64,000 nt of DNA from Panax quinquefolius (lineage: Eukaryota > Streptophyta > Magnoliopsida > Apiales > Araliaceae): contig JAINUW010000530.1 of assembly GCA_020205615.1 (NCBI GenBank), positions 1 through 64,000 of the forward strand, read 5' to 3'. The translations under genes and the position numbers were made by a program. Shown here one piece after another: positions 1-11,713 of the stretch. Positions within the stretch are counted from its first letter, which is position 1; each line of letters begins with the position of its first letter. Below the pieces are notes generated by a model. It worked only from the letters and a program-made list of their open reading frames with translations. It did not search any database and was not told where the DNA came from.

Positions 1-204
1 CACTACATGTATATCTCTATACATATCATTTCTCCTGACATCTACAATAAAACAATATAGTTTGATTTAATTTACGTCGGTAAATAATAGAAATACATAA
101 CATAATATAATGCATTTTATTGCGTTACTTTCCATCTTTACTTCTTTATTCTTTCTAAAGTTATGACTTAGATTCTACACTTTCCCCTTAAGTTTTATAA
201 CCTG
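1..204 (-). mobile_element. Leader of left-edge minus-strand Gypsy element
   Basis: Read on the minus strand, this stretch follows a PBS and matches the leaders at 7970-8180 and 36140-36400, including the run that encodes MYRDIH at the start of the extra ORF. Only the start of that ORF is present (about 1-50) before the window ends, and its upstream ATG appears one base out of frame with the MYRDIH segment. The rest of the element (gag, pol, 3' LTR) should lie to the left of the window. Confidence 0.75.
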
Positions 205-216
205 GCTCTGATACCA
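205..216 (-). other. PBS complementary to tRNA-iMet
   Basis: The minus strand reads TGGTATCAGAGC, the perfect 12-base plant initiator-methionine primer binding site. It lies five bases downstream of the CA end of the LTR at 222. It fixes both the orientation and the LTR/internal boundary. Confidence 0.9.
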
Positions 217-221
217 ACTTA

Positions 222-2908
222 TGCGCGCCCCAAATCCGGTATATTCAACCCGACGAGATGGTGTTATCTTTAACATGACATACATTCATTCATTGATTGA
301 AAAGTCTCGAAAGAACGAAACATAACATCTATATATATTTAAGGTAATATTTACATTTCCCAGTTCTATACCCATTACAAAGGTTCTTTGTCATAATATC
401 GTTTATTACAATAATAGACCTATACTATACTTGGCATAGGATAAAGTTAATGATTCTATATCGTAGACTTGTAACAATTCAATCTATCCTTCAATACTTG
501 TTGTTTCGGATAAAATAGGCATCGAACTTTTCTATTTACCATTCATGCATTGTATATCATGCATTACGTAAAACTTCGCCAATAAGGTAGAGGTTAGAGC
601 AAGAGTTAAGAAAGACTTTCCTTCAAGTGTCTTCAAATATATATATTCATTCTTCAATCTTTCTACAATCTACATGATACATTCACCTTGCGCGCTGTAT
701 AATTAGTTATCAAACAAACTCACTTTATGGTTCTAACACCCAATCTATATTCATATTACATGTTTTAACTTCTATTATTAAAGTCGATTCGACTTTCTAT
801 ACTTGGTTACATTTTTATTAACGTTTCTACGTCCCTTGCTTTAATATTCGATCATTAATAGTTAATTACAATGTTGAGCGATCGTTCACCAGCTTCACTC
901 ATTACATTATTTTGCGTTCTTCGTTTAATTTCCATTAAACCTTACCCATTCTTCTTACATTAACATCTTATAAGTGTTTTAAAGTAAGTCTCATTATGTA
1001 CTTTAAACTTACCTTTAACATCTTACTTTGAAGTCTACGTTCAAAAGGAACTAAACCTAACTCTCAATAACTTTTTTTTTCAATGTCAGTATTTGCGGCT
1101 GGCATCCTTTAATATATATTAGTATGCTTAATGATGTGAGTTAGCGAGGTACTCTACCGGTCTGCAGTACTATGATGCCACCACTTTGTCTTCGTTTTTG
1201 GTATTTGGCTCTCAGTCTGCAGTAGCTAAAATGATTTGGTTTCTTAACGAACCTCTCACCCTTTTCTAATTTGTTGATTTTACATCCCAATTGATCCATT
1301 CGAATTCCTAGTCAGAATTACATCTTTACGTGTTCATATAAGAATTTCATATTTTCAAATCAGATTAACTTCGAATTCACCTTTAAGTCCGTTTTAGCGT
1401 TAGCTTAACGCTTTACTGTGTTCGATACTCGTTTTCTTCGTTATAAGTCGAATCTGATTCCTTCGCCATGACGACTCTTAATTACCTTATCTCACGTGTT
1501 GACATTGAAGCAAGCGTTTTCAAACCACCGACAACTTTTGACCTTTAATCCAGACTTTATGCGTTTCGACGTTTAACGTCTATTTCAGCAAAACTACCAT
1601 AATAACCGTTATTAATGTTCTCTAAGCAAAATCACATGGAATACTCCATGGACTTCATATCTACATCCCCAGCGAATCAAGATGCACATATCTTAGCTTC
1701 AACGGTTTCCAAAGCGTTCAATTATAACTAAGTTAACTTTCAAGACTTTACATGGTTTTAACTCACGTAAACACTTACAATTTCTATTTGGTGGCGATTT
1801 ATCAATGATTTGGTCATTAAAAGGAATTCTTATATCTTCTCTATAAACATTCTCCACTCATCTACGATTCTTACATGAAAGAAATCGAAGAAAAGGATGA
1901 AGATTACGGTTTATAAGAATTTACCTTTGAAGTGGTTAACGTTCTTGATAAATCTTTTGGTTTGTTTGGAAGTAGAAGGATTATAAGATTACAGCTCTTT
2001 CTCTCTCTCGAATATGTTGGACAAACTTTGGAAAACAACAAAAACCCAACTCTTAGCTTTTTACATTTATAGAAAACCAAATGAGGCAAAAATGTCCAAT
2101 TTTCCACCTCCTTGCCTTAATTACCACTTTGTCACCAGTAAATTACTTGGTGACCAGTGATACTGGCTTAACTGCACACCAGTGGCGACCCACCATGCCC
2201 ATGGGTCATCCCCATGGGTTGTCTCATAGGTTTTACCCATCCTTTGACCCACCGATTCGGCCCATGGTTTATTTTTGGATTGGGCTTGACATAAAAACAT
2301 TGGGCTTAACTTGATCTAATATTGGGCCTTGACTTGGGCTTGTATACTTAATTCATTCAGAACATTTATTAATCCAAGTCAATTGGATTTGGATAAAATC
2401 CTTAGCTTTCATACTCTAATAATACAACTTGTATTCTAAGTATTACTCACGCGTATTCTCTTTGTATAATACTCGTATTCCTTACGTATAATAATAAAAC
2501 GACTATCGCATTTACATTTCTCTTTTCGAAACCTCTTTCACAAACCCTTAGGTTTTAAGTCCAGGAGAAAACTTTGTTTGCCATAGCGAATATTATTGGA
2601 TATTCCGTAATATAAATGCATATTCTAACATTACGCGTTTCTCGAATCTCAAACCACAGCTCCGAGCGTCACCGGATGAATAATGTTTTACATGAAACAA
2701 TCTCAAAACCTTCGTTCTCGTCTTGATAATTACAGCGTGATTAGTTAGCACTGAAAGCGAATCTGCTAACCACATCTACACATTCTAGGTAAATACAAGC
2801 GACCTTGAACATCTTACTCGTATAATAACTCCGATAAAATTCATTTAATCCACATAATCAAATAAAAAATTTAATTCATTGAAAATTCAAAATTCCCAAG
2901 GCGTTACA
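222..2908 (-). mobile_element. 5' LTR of minus-strand Gypsy element
   Basis: About 2.69 kb, bounded on the minus strand by TGTAACG (2908) and GCGCGCA (222), with the PBS directly downstream. It resembles the Gypsy LTRs at 32855-36119 and 54280-57544 in its start, promoter region and its end, a segment with two ATACC-like and GGGTTGG-like runs. The first five flanking bases at the right (ATTCT, 2909-2913) are a candidate target duplication; the partner is outside the window. No coding capacity. Confidence 0.85.
1994..2130 (-). promoter_or_regulatory. LTR core promoter
   Basis: On the minus strand an AAGGAGGT-like box (about 2110-2120) and a G/A-rich run are followed by a TATA box reading CTATAAATG (2066-2074) and then a GA tract (about 1994-2010). 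The same order recurs in most Gypsy-type LTRs of this window. Confidence 0.6.
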
Positions 2909-2913
2909 ATTCT

Positions 2914-4784
2914 TGTTTGTGGTTCCCCAATGCTTACGTAGAGTTTTACAATTATAATACTTTACATGCCCGTAAATCAATTTGGAAAGTAGATCTAATG
3001 ATGGTCAAAGGTAGCACCTCACTTACATTAGCTATGAAGATCTCGGGCTTAGAGGCGAGAACACGAAGAACACATATAGCGACGGTCTTTCGCCGCTATA
3101 AGAAATTTCTTTAGCGACGAGTTAGTTTATAAAAAAAATTATTTTATTTAATAATTAGAGAAAAATAGTTTTAATTATTAAAATTACAAAATAAATTCCT
3201 AAAAAATATTTTAAAGTCTAAAAATTAGTTTTTTATTATCTTGAATATATTTCATAAATATTTAATATTTTTAGAATAATAATGGTATTTAATTTATTTA
3301 ATTATAATTATAAATAAATTATATAAAATTGATTTTAATACATGAAAAATAATATAATGGTATAAGAAAATATTTTAAGTTATTTTAGTGACTTTTGATA
3401 TTTTGTGATGAATTTCATTAATTAATTAATATTAATGATAATTAATTTATTTAATAAATATATTGAATAAATTATGGAAAAATAGAATTAATGATTTAAA
3501 AATCTTATAAAAAAATGATTTAAGTGTTATAAAATATTTGAAGTTATAAAATATAACTTTTGATATTTTTTCATGAAAATATTAATATTCTAATATTAAT
3601 AGCAATTACCGGATAATGAATTTAATTATTTAAAAATCATATAAATGTGATTTTAAGGTATTAAAAATACTTTGATATATTATAAATATATTATAATATT
3701 ATGTTATGATTTTTCATTAATATTTAGTATTAAATAAATAATAACGTATAAAGGAATTATGTGGTATTTAATTCATATAAATACGATATTAATGATTGAA
3801 AATTCAGCGATAAATGATAATAATTATTTAAAAATTATTACGAGCTTATAAAAAATATTTTGATCGATAACATAATTATCTAAGATAATTGCTAAGTGTT
3901 AGGCATAGTTTAATTGAACTTAAACTCGATATTTGTCGATTGGGCCAGTCGGGATGTTAGAATTTCTTTGCATTCAACTCGAATGAATTAGTTTGACTTC
4001 GATCTTTATGTCTTATCTGTGTTATCGGTCGATAGGATTATGTGATAATGTGTTTAGGTTATTTTAAATATTGTGATGATATTATTCTAATGTGTAGATC
4101 AATATTATTTATATTAGGTTTTCGCATAAACTAGATAATTTATATAACGATAATCAATGGAACATGCTAGTTTTTCTTAACTCGACCTCGAGTTGTTTCA
4201 TTCAAATATACTTGTGGTTAATCGTTTTTGATTGTCATGTACTAAGAATTATCAAATCGCCTCTGTGCATCTTGCATGTATTAAATCACGTATAAAGGTT
4301 GATCACCTTCATTACCATTCGGTCGAGATATATATATGTTCGTATTCGATGTTTGTTATTTATATAAAATTTGTTCACGCTTAGTTCGCAATTATATTGT
4401 AAATGTAGCGACTTTTGTTCAATTCTTTCAATCATGATATATCCTTAATTTGTTGAACTTAAACTTGTTGGGCAAACTTATTTCTCACCCTTGCTATATC
4501 ATGATTAACATTGCAGATTAAGGCGAATACGTTCGGATACAGGAAATGATAAAGCCAAATTCAGCTTGGGATTATATGTGCAGTTAAATTATAATAGTAT
4601 AGTATGATAATAACATTACATGTTAGATAGTTTATGAATTGTGTATAAGTTAAGGTTACTCGGCCTTGGGGAAAAATGTGTAAAGTTATTGTATAAACAA
4701 TTTATGTTTATATCTTCCGCAATAGTTGTAGAATGATTGTGCCGGATCCGTGGTGATTTGAGACCCAGATTTGGGGCTCTCACA
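2914..4784 (-). mobile_element. AT-rich LTR-like segment, copy 1
   Basis: About 1.87 kb of very AT-rich sequence bounded by TG...CA on both readings. The minus strand starts TGTGAGAGCCCC at 4784, a common plant LTR start, just after AGAAAGGAGAGT (4785-4796), which looks like a polypurine tract. That favours a minus-strand 3' LTR. The flanks ATTCT (2909-2913) and ACTCT (4785-4789) match at four of five bases, which would instead fit a solo LTR with a decayed target duplication. No ORF; lineage not recognised. Confidence 0.5.
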
Positions 4785-6626
4785 ACTCTCCTTTCTAACT
4801 CTCCGCCTTCTTGCGGTCCGAGTCTCCAATACTGGCTCCCGGTCTGGCAATGCGGTATTCCACTATATAAAACATTCTTTGGTATGGCGGCCAAGCCCCT
4901 AACCATAGAAAATGTTTCTAAGTGTTAATTCCAATTTGAGACACTTACTTCCCGATCTCGTAACTCCTTCGTTACAACTCGGAACAAGGTCATTCCAAAG
5001 CCATTCTCTTCCTTATCTTATATACTTCAATACCCCTCAGACAAAACTTCGTTCTAAATTCGTTAATGTGCCATTTGATTGGCTTAATCTTCATCCTTCG
5101 TTCATTTTACATTTTTAACAATCTTCATTCGTTCATTCGTAATTCGGTCATCCGAACTCGAAACTCGTTCGTTCTTGAGTCCATAACTCACATTTTCTAA
5201 GTTCTCTCACTTTTTTATGAAACCCTACACATTCGAGTTCAATTACTAACTTCCAAATTCTCGTTCGTCTTTTACAAAAATTTTGCCATAACTTCGTTAT
5301 AGCTCAGTTTTAATCTGTTCTTCATGAACGTTTCTACCATTCCTAACCAAGCAATACGCATCTAACTTATACGTGATGGTTTTAAACTTGTCCATCAACA
5401 ACAATTTTCCTACGATGGTTTTAAATTTGTCCATCAACAACGTTCTTCGTGTTCTTCCCGTGTTCTTCGTTCGTTCTTCATTTTAATCGATATTTTGGAT
5501 TACGATTTCACTTTTTCTTGAAATTCGATGTTATAAAACACCATTCCTTATTTATTTAACCTTATCATTCATATGATCCATTACGATCGTTCTAATTCTT
5601 TCACTGAATCTTATACTTCTTTAAGAAATTTTAACATAAACTTCAAATTTCTTATTTCTTCTTCTTCTCTCATGATTTCAACCATATAAAATCATGTCTA
5701 ACATCATCTACTTCTTATCTTCATTAAGCTATGTTTTAAATATATAAAACCTAAAGAAAATTAATTCATAAGTTAGATTTTCGATACCTTTCTTCTTTAA
5801 TCTCTTTCGTGGGACAAAGTTTGCATTTGCAAGCAAGCTTTTTTTCCTCCTCCTTTCCTCTTGTCCCTCATCCAGAAATCTCTCTCTCTCTCTCTTAAAT
5901 GTCGGAAAATTTTCAAAATTCTAAACAAATGAAATAAGCTTCCTATTTATAGAAAACCAAGGTTAGGGGTATTTTATCAATTTGCCCTAATCTCCTTACT
6001 ATTCACACCTCTTCATTCCACCTCCTTACTATTCACGTAGCTTCCTTGAAAGCTTTGTGCTTCAAATCTTGTGGAAATAAATCCGTGATTCGAAAACTAA
6101 AATTCTAAAGGAATCCAAATATTTTGGATATTTTGTCTTTCCTTTCTGATTAACATTTACGTATTCTTGGATTTTAAAAAACTAAAAACACTTTTTTGGC
6201 GTTAAGCGTTTTCCTTTACGTTTTCCCTAACGTAATTAAATGAGTGAAAATTACATAGCAATTACTTTTTCGTCGTTTTTATTTAAATCCGATTTACGAC
6301 GTTTTAGAAACTTTTTTCGACTTTCTTGAACTTTTCACGATATATTATCGTCAAATCTTTCGACAAAATGTCATTTTGACATACCAAACTCTCGAAAAGG
6401 TTTAGGTTATTCAAACCCCAACCCTTAGGTGTCGAAAATTTTATTTTTATCTTGAAAATTCTTACTCATTTAGTCTAGCTAAATCATGAGAATCCTCCGA
6501 TTTATAATCATCCCTAGGTTTTAGAACGATTAATAAAACACATAATATTATTAATAACAATTCATTTTATTAATAACTAATACTTTAAACTTAAATTACG
6601 GACAATTGAATTCTCATGTTGTCACA
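4785..6626 (-). mobile_element. Minus-strand LTR fragment (U3 and start of R), copy 1
   Basis: On the minus strand it starts TGTGACAACATGAG at 6626 and runs colinear with the first 1.8 kb of the long LTR at 57695-59520, including the TATA box, the GA tract and the doubled 'GTTGATGGACAA' repeat. It stops resembling that LTR near 4880. The rest of its R-U5 is missing or replaced by unrelated sequence next to the AT-rich segment. Confidence 0.7.
5879..6030 (-). promoter_or_regulatory. LTR core promoter
   Basis: On the minus strand an AGTAAGGAGGT box (about 6004-6030) precedes TATAAATAG (5944-5952) and then a GA tract of about 17 bases (5879-5895), the same spacing as at 58386-58525 and 28527-28660. 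Confidence 0.6.
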
Positions 6627-7952
6627 CCATTACCCATTGAAAAGTGGCGTCGCTTGAAGTATGGCGATTAGTGAAGGGACTCGTCTTCTTGTTGTAGTCC
6701 GAAGCAATAATCTTTTGAAACCCACGCCACAATGCTGAGTTAAAGGTATGAAGTTGAGTCATAGCATGGCGCTAGCGAAAGAGAGAAGAGGCAAAGAAAA
6801 AAGGCTTAAGAGTATAAAGAAAAGGAAGTAAAGTATAACATGAATTAAACTTGAAATGACACCTTTAAGTATAATTAGAACTCAACTAAATGTTGATGAA
6901 TCGATTACATAAGCGTAAAGAAAATATGTCGATAAACCGTAACCAATATTAAACAATCTAAAGCATGATTAGATTGAGAAGATGGAGTGAATCGATAATG
7001 ACCTTACTTGATTATATACGACCTAATGTGGTATCTTATGTGATCATGTATTGTAGAATCCTTAAAGATACAAAGGGAATTTATATTAGCGATAGAAGAC
7101 GCTATAGGCAAGTATTCTGACCCTTGTCTAAATTCTTTGGACAAGCTTTGCAATTTATGTACCTTACGTATGAATTGATGTATTATGAAGTCGAAGCCAA
7201 TTCCTTGACTAGACTTAAGATGTTTTATGGATTTCTTATTGTCTATCAAACCATTGTCAAAGTTGTTATCCTTTGCCAAACTATTTTGGTATTGATTTCA
7301 AAGAAAGATTGAGTATGCATAAACAAATGTAGTGTTGTACAACATAGAGTACTATAGGTTGATCACCTAGAGCGTGTTTCGTAAGATATCTTGGGACTTA
7401 CGGACTTAGGTGTGGGTTGTCCTTTTCAAAGAAAGAATGAAATGCTTAACGTCTTGGACTAATATTAAAGTTTAATGAATGTTGTTCATTGTGAAACATG
7501 TTTTAAAAAGAGAAGTGTTATTTTGATTTATCAATAGTACTTCATAACTATTGATTCGATTATTGAAGATATCTGATTTATATGATTCAAGCTTTGTTGT
7601 TTAAATGAAATTATCATACTTGATGAGCTAGTTATGCTTACTCTTGCTTGAACCATATATGAATGCTGACTAAGACTGAAGCAGATGAAGGATCCGGTAA
7701 AGATAAAGGAAGGCCAAGAGCAATCCAATAGGTTGCCTTTGTAATAATATAGGATGAATGTTGTTATTATTTGATATTTTGACAAAGAATATATGTAATG
7801 GTTATAAAGAACCTGTGAATGGGAATATTGTTTTGGAGTATATAGAAAACATTTTCATTCTTTTGAGGCATTTCAATTGAATGTATGTGTGAACTATAGC
7901 ACGCATGTATCACCATATATCGGGTTGGAAGACACCCAGATTTGGGGCGTCA
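6627..7952 (+). mobile_element. 3' part of plus-strand Gypsy LTR, copy 1
   Basis: Ends with the family LTR terminus (GGGTTGGAAGACACCC ... GGGGCGTCA) at 7952, followed by a decayed PBS. The 1.3 kb matches the R-U5 half of the LTR at 32855-36119. The U3 half is absent: the minus-strand LTR fragment at 4785-6626 abuts it head to head. Non-coding. Confidence 0.7.
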
Positions 7953-7955
7953 TGA

Positions 7956-7969
7956 GTTAGTATCAAAGT
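7956..7969 (+). other. Decayed PBS
   Basis: Reads TTAGTATCAAAGTC against the expected TGGTATCAGAGC. It sits just after the LTR end and before the leader with the extra ORF. The duplicate copy at 26516 is better kept (TGGTATCA). Confidence 0.6.
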
Positions 7970-8132
7970 CATGAGGTTATAAAACTTAAGGGGGGGGAAG
8001 AACCTTAAGTCATAACCTTAACAAAAGTTAAAGTAGTAAAAGATGAAGTTAACCCTAAAAATGCATTAAATGTGATATATGTTTTTATTATGGTATTGAC
8101 GTGTACTAATCAAACTAAATTGTTTGTTGTAG

Positions 8133-8753
8133 ATGTAAGGAGAAAACAAAATGTATAGGGATATACATGTAGTAAGTGAGGAATCGGTGAACCAAATAGA
8201 AATCTTCTTGGCGCCTATAGTGTAAGAGGCAGAAGTGGTTGTGATCGAGTTAGGGGAGACTCGGAAGACTTAGATCTCATATCCATGTTTGATGGCATGT
8301 CGAGGAAGAGGTGGAGGTGGTGTATTTTAACACCATATCATATGCAGAAGAGATGACTCGGGGGAGTTAGTGAAGGCACTGTTCATGGCCTTATTGGATA
8401 GAAATATCCAGCTAGGGAAGGAGGTCGGAGAGTTAAAATAATAGGTTCGATAAATCACGGAAGATAAGAAGAGAATGGAGTACATGTGGGAGGAGGGCAT
8501 GGTGAGCGTGTTTTAGCGAAGGACAAGGGCCATGAAGTGAAACAAGAGACCTTTGGGCTCGAAGGCATGAGCTAAAGGTCAAGGAAGCGAAGATTGGGAG
8601 GATGTCCTATATACATAGGAGTTCTCATGCAGTTCAATGACGGTGGTAGTTGGGTATCCGATAGAAGCGAAGCGGACTCGACATACTATCTGCAGGGATA
8701 TTATTGCCGATCTGGAAAATCTGATTTTGAGAATGCCATAAAGGCGGATGTAG
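8133..8753 (+). pseudogene. Extra ORF upstream of gag, Gypsy leader (copy 1)
   Basis: No known function. It lies between the PBS and gag, 315 bases before the gag ATG. The reading starts ATG-TAA, then in frame MYRDIHVVSEESVN, and continues with acidic stretches and a C-terminal part containing KIGRMSYI. It ends with a stop at 8751-8753, at the matching place in all three copies. This copy has several stops and frameshifts (for example a TAA after the 'LAPIV' stretch), so it cannot be expressed as one protein. Homologous ORFs are at 26690-27312 and 36365-37021; the start also occurs at 1-50 (minus). Conservation of reading frame content across diverged copies suggests a protein once under selection. 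Extra ORFs before gag are known in Ogre/Tat elements; similarity to those was not seen. Confidence 0.65.
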
Positions 8754-9067
8754 ACTAGTTAGTAACTAGAGTAGAGTTAAGGTTGTACATATGATGTATC
8801 TAGTAGTGACGTAAAACCACGCTTTTATATATCAAAGGGTAGTCTTTTGTAAATCCCAATTTTTGAAAAGCAAATCTTGGGATAGTAATGTAATCCGCTA
8901 AGGTTGTGTAATTATGAATGATGTATTATTATACTACAAGAAGTAAATTTATATAAGCCTTTTACGGAACATATTGTGTAATGAGTTAAAGTTATTGTTT
9001 AATAATGAATAATAACTAACTAAGAAGAAGAAAGTAGTAAGGATGTGTTGTTTATCTTAACAAAAAA

Positions 9068-9473
9068 ATGCCGCCAAGAAGAAGACAACGAAATCAAGAT
9101 GCCAATGTAAATCATTTGGAGGAGGTCAGTTAACTCGATGTAAGAGTTCGTTAACATTTTAACTATTTGCTTTTAATAGGAATGGGGCTAATATACCCAT
9201 AAATCTTGCAGTAGTACGAGCTACTACTTTAAATATTTCAAGAGTGTCGGTCCACCGGAGTTCAAGGGAACTATAGACCCCATAGAAGCCCAAATGTGGG
9301 TAAAAGAAATAGAGAAGGCATTTATTATTGAAAATGTCGGGAGGGCAAAAGGTTGCTTTTGCTACCTATATGATGAAAGGAAAGGCCAACTTACGGTGGG
9401 AGGCGAACTAGGTTAGGTAGGAATAGAAAATCTTATATGGACGCCGGTTCAAGGAGATTTTCTTGAGAACTCT
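9068..9473 (+). pseudogene. gag: gag fragment, Tekay-like Gypsy (copy 1)
   Basis: Starts MPPRRRQRNQ, the same N-terminus as the gag genes at 37319 and 54276 (minus). It keeps pieces of the capsid region (VGPPEF, then a WVKEIEKAF-like run, and KEIFLEN near 9455) but in shifting frames with stops. It is cut at 9473/9474, where the Tat/Athila-like LTR begins, inside the segment that normally reads FFENYFP. The structural protein of the virus-like particle; non-functional here. Confidence 0.75.
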
Positions 9474-11192
9474 TGTTGGGTAAAATCTGAATTCGCCTGA
9501 ACACATGATATACGTGGTCAACAAGTAATAAAGTGAAAGTGAGTATCGTTCCACGAGGAATTGTTTAATAAAAGTCACCAAGTACTAACCGTAACCAACT
9601 CGATCTTATTTAAACGAATGAATTTCAATTTATAAATAAACTAATTCTAATTACCACTAGTTAAATTAAGATTACGGAGATTTAAGATCACAACTTCACT
9701 TATTGCTTTATTTAAGTTAACACACTTCTCATCAATTATTTTCTACCTTGAATTGTTAATCAAGAACACTAAAGCAGATAAAACCACCTCTCGATGCATA
9801 ATACCCATACTCATTTAAATTCACAGATGATAGAATTAAGCAAGACACCCTAATTAACTAATCCACTATATCTCTATTTGAATTACAATTAAAAAGGATT
9901 TAAATCACAAGTTCTCTATAAGATTACATATGGCGTAAAGGCATATCTCTATCCTAAACACGAATCATGAATTCCATCTAAGCAGAAATCACAAACACAT
10001 GCTATCATGAGAAGATCTAAATCAATACTTCATCTCTCGAGTTCATATAGATTACCACGGTAATTGTTAGCTAGGCAATTAAACAATTAAGTCCAAATCA
10101 CAATAGACAATCCTCACAATAGAACATAATAATTGATAGCGAAGCATATTAAAATAAACTACACAATAAGATCCATTGTAATCTCAAACAAAGAATTAGT
10201 TCATGATTATTGAATTAAAACTAAGAATCCACAATTGAATCAACATTAAAAGACAAAGATAGAAGAAGATAAGAAGATATAATCTATTGTCTGTAGATTT
10301 GAAGCTCCCTCCTTGCTCCTACTTTGAATCTTCAATGGTCTCCAAGTTGCTTCAATCTTCAAATCTCATTAGAACTATAATTTTGATCTAATCTACTCTA
10401 ATATAATCTAATGGAATCCTCTCTATAGTCTCTAATCTCCTCTAATCCTTGTGATTCTCCTCCTTTTATAAGGCTCTTTACATGTCTTTAAGTTCTTTTG
10501 GAAGTCCTTGAGTCAATCAGATCGAAACAATCCTTCCCGGACTCAACTTTGACCAAAATTTGCATTTTCTGGGCTACCCCCGCCCCGGCGGGGGTCTAGG
10601 CTTGAAAAGTGCCCACCCCAGCGGGCTAGGGGCTTGCTTTGGAGCTGGTACGCCCACCCCGGTGGCGGTTTTGTGAAGAAATATTTTCTGCTCTAACGTC
10701 CTTTGGGAAAATATTATAACTTCTTCGATCGAACTCCGATTTTGATGATTCAAGATGTTCGGAAAGGCAGAGGCGAGATATACAACTTTCATGCTTTGAG
10801 TTATTCGAAATAAGGACTGGAGAAATGTTTAAAGTGGCTACTAGAAAATGACCACCCAAAGCATTGACGTTAACGCGTTAGTTGGTACAAATGTCATAAC
10901 TCTTGCATCCGAACTCCGATTGGAATGATTCAAGTTGTTCCGGAAAGCTAAGAAGAAGGTCTACAATGTAATCTAAGTTCTAAACCAAGAACATCAAATG
11001 AACATAAAAGCCCAAACAATGTTCGAATTACTTTTCTTTGCGATTTCATATCAATTCTTTGCGATTTCAACTCCCAACCATATAATCTACAAAATGAACA
11101 CAAAATGCATGAAAAGTAACTAAGAAACATGAGATTATGCAAATAATTCAAGTAATAGATACCAGATAAGTAGGTATAAAACATACTTATCA
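9474..11192 (-). mobile_element. Tat/Athila-like 3' LTR (minus strand)
   Basis: About 1.72 kb. On the minus strand it begins TGATAAGTATG at 11192 directly after a tract reading AAGTTTGGGGGTATT, a PPT form typical of the Tat/Athila branch of Gypsy elements, and ends ...TTTTACCCAACA at 9474. It is inserted into the gag fragment. It includes a GC-rich island at 10575-10670 (repeated CGGGG/CCCCG runs) that stands out from the AT-rich surroundings. No coding region; frames at 10574-11193 look like chance. The lineage call rests only on the PPT and LTR ends. Confidence 0.55.
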
Positions 11193-11713
11193 AATACCCC
11201 CAAACTTAAACATTTATTTGTCCTCATGCAAAAACATAAAACTACAATGCTATGCAAAGCAACTAATATACATGCCAACGAATCCAGCAGTAATGATAAA
11301 AACAGGTCTATTCAACCGGCCTTAGAAAAATCAAGTAAACACGATAGTACATCATATCAAAACTCATCAGTAACTTCCCAATCAATCATTAAATCTTAGA
11401 CTGTTGTCACTAATATAGTGCGTGTGTGCTCCACAACAATGTTAACTGATATAAAATCAATTTTAACACATAACTAGTCTGTTCGAAGACATCATACAGT
11501 GTAAACTCAAGAAATCCAAAAACATGCTAGATCCAACTAAAATTAAACTATTACCAATATCGAGGGTGAACATGGGATACTTATGCTTTATTTTTCATCT
11601 ACGGGGGCTTTTTGCTCTTATTTCCCGTTTTATTTTTTCTTTTTTTTCTTTTTCTTTTTGGATAGTGAGTACGTTTTACGCTCCATCAAACACTTGTGTG
11701 TTTATGTGAGTCT
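11193..11713 (-). mobile_element. Tat/Athila-like internal region, part 1
   Basis: Non-coding sequence upstream (minus strand) of the PPT at about 11193-11207. It is interrupted at 11713 by the Copia element and resumes at 20814. No gag or pol motif seen. Confidence 0.45.

Noticed and set aside
205..216. tRNA gene fragment at the GCTCTGATACCA match
   Set aside because: Only 12 bases fit, at an LTR/internal boundary; it is a primer binding site.
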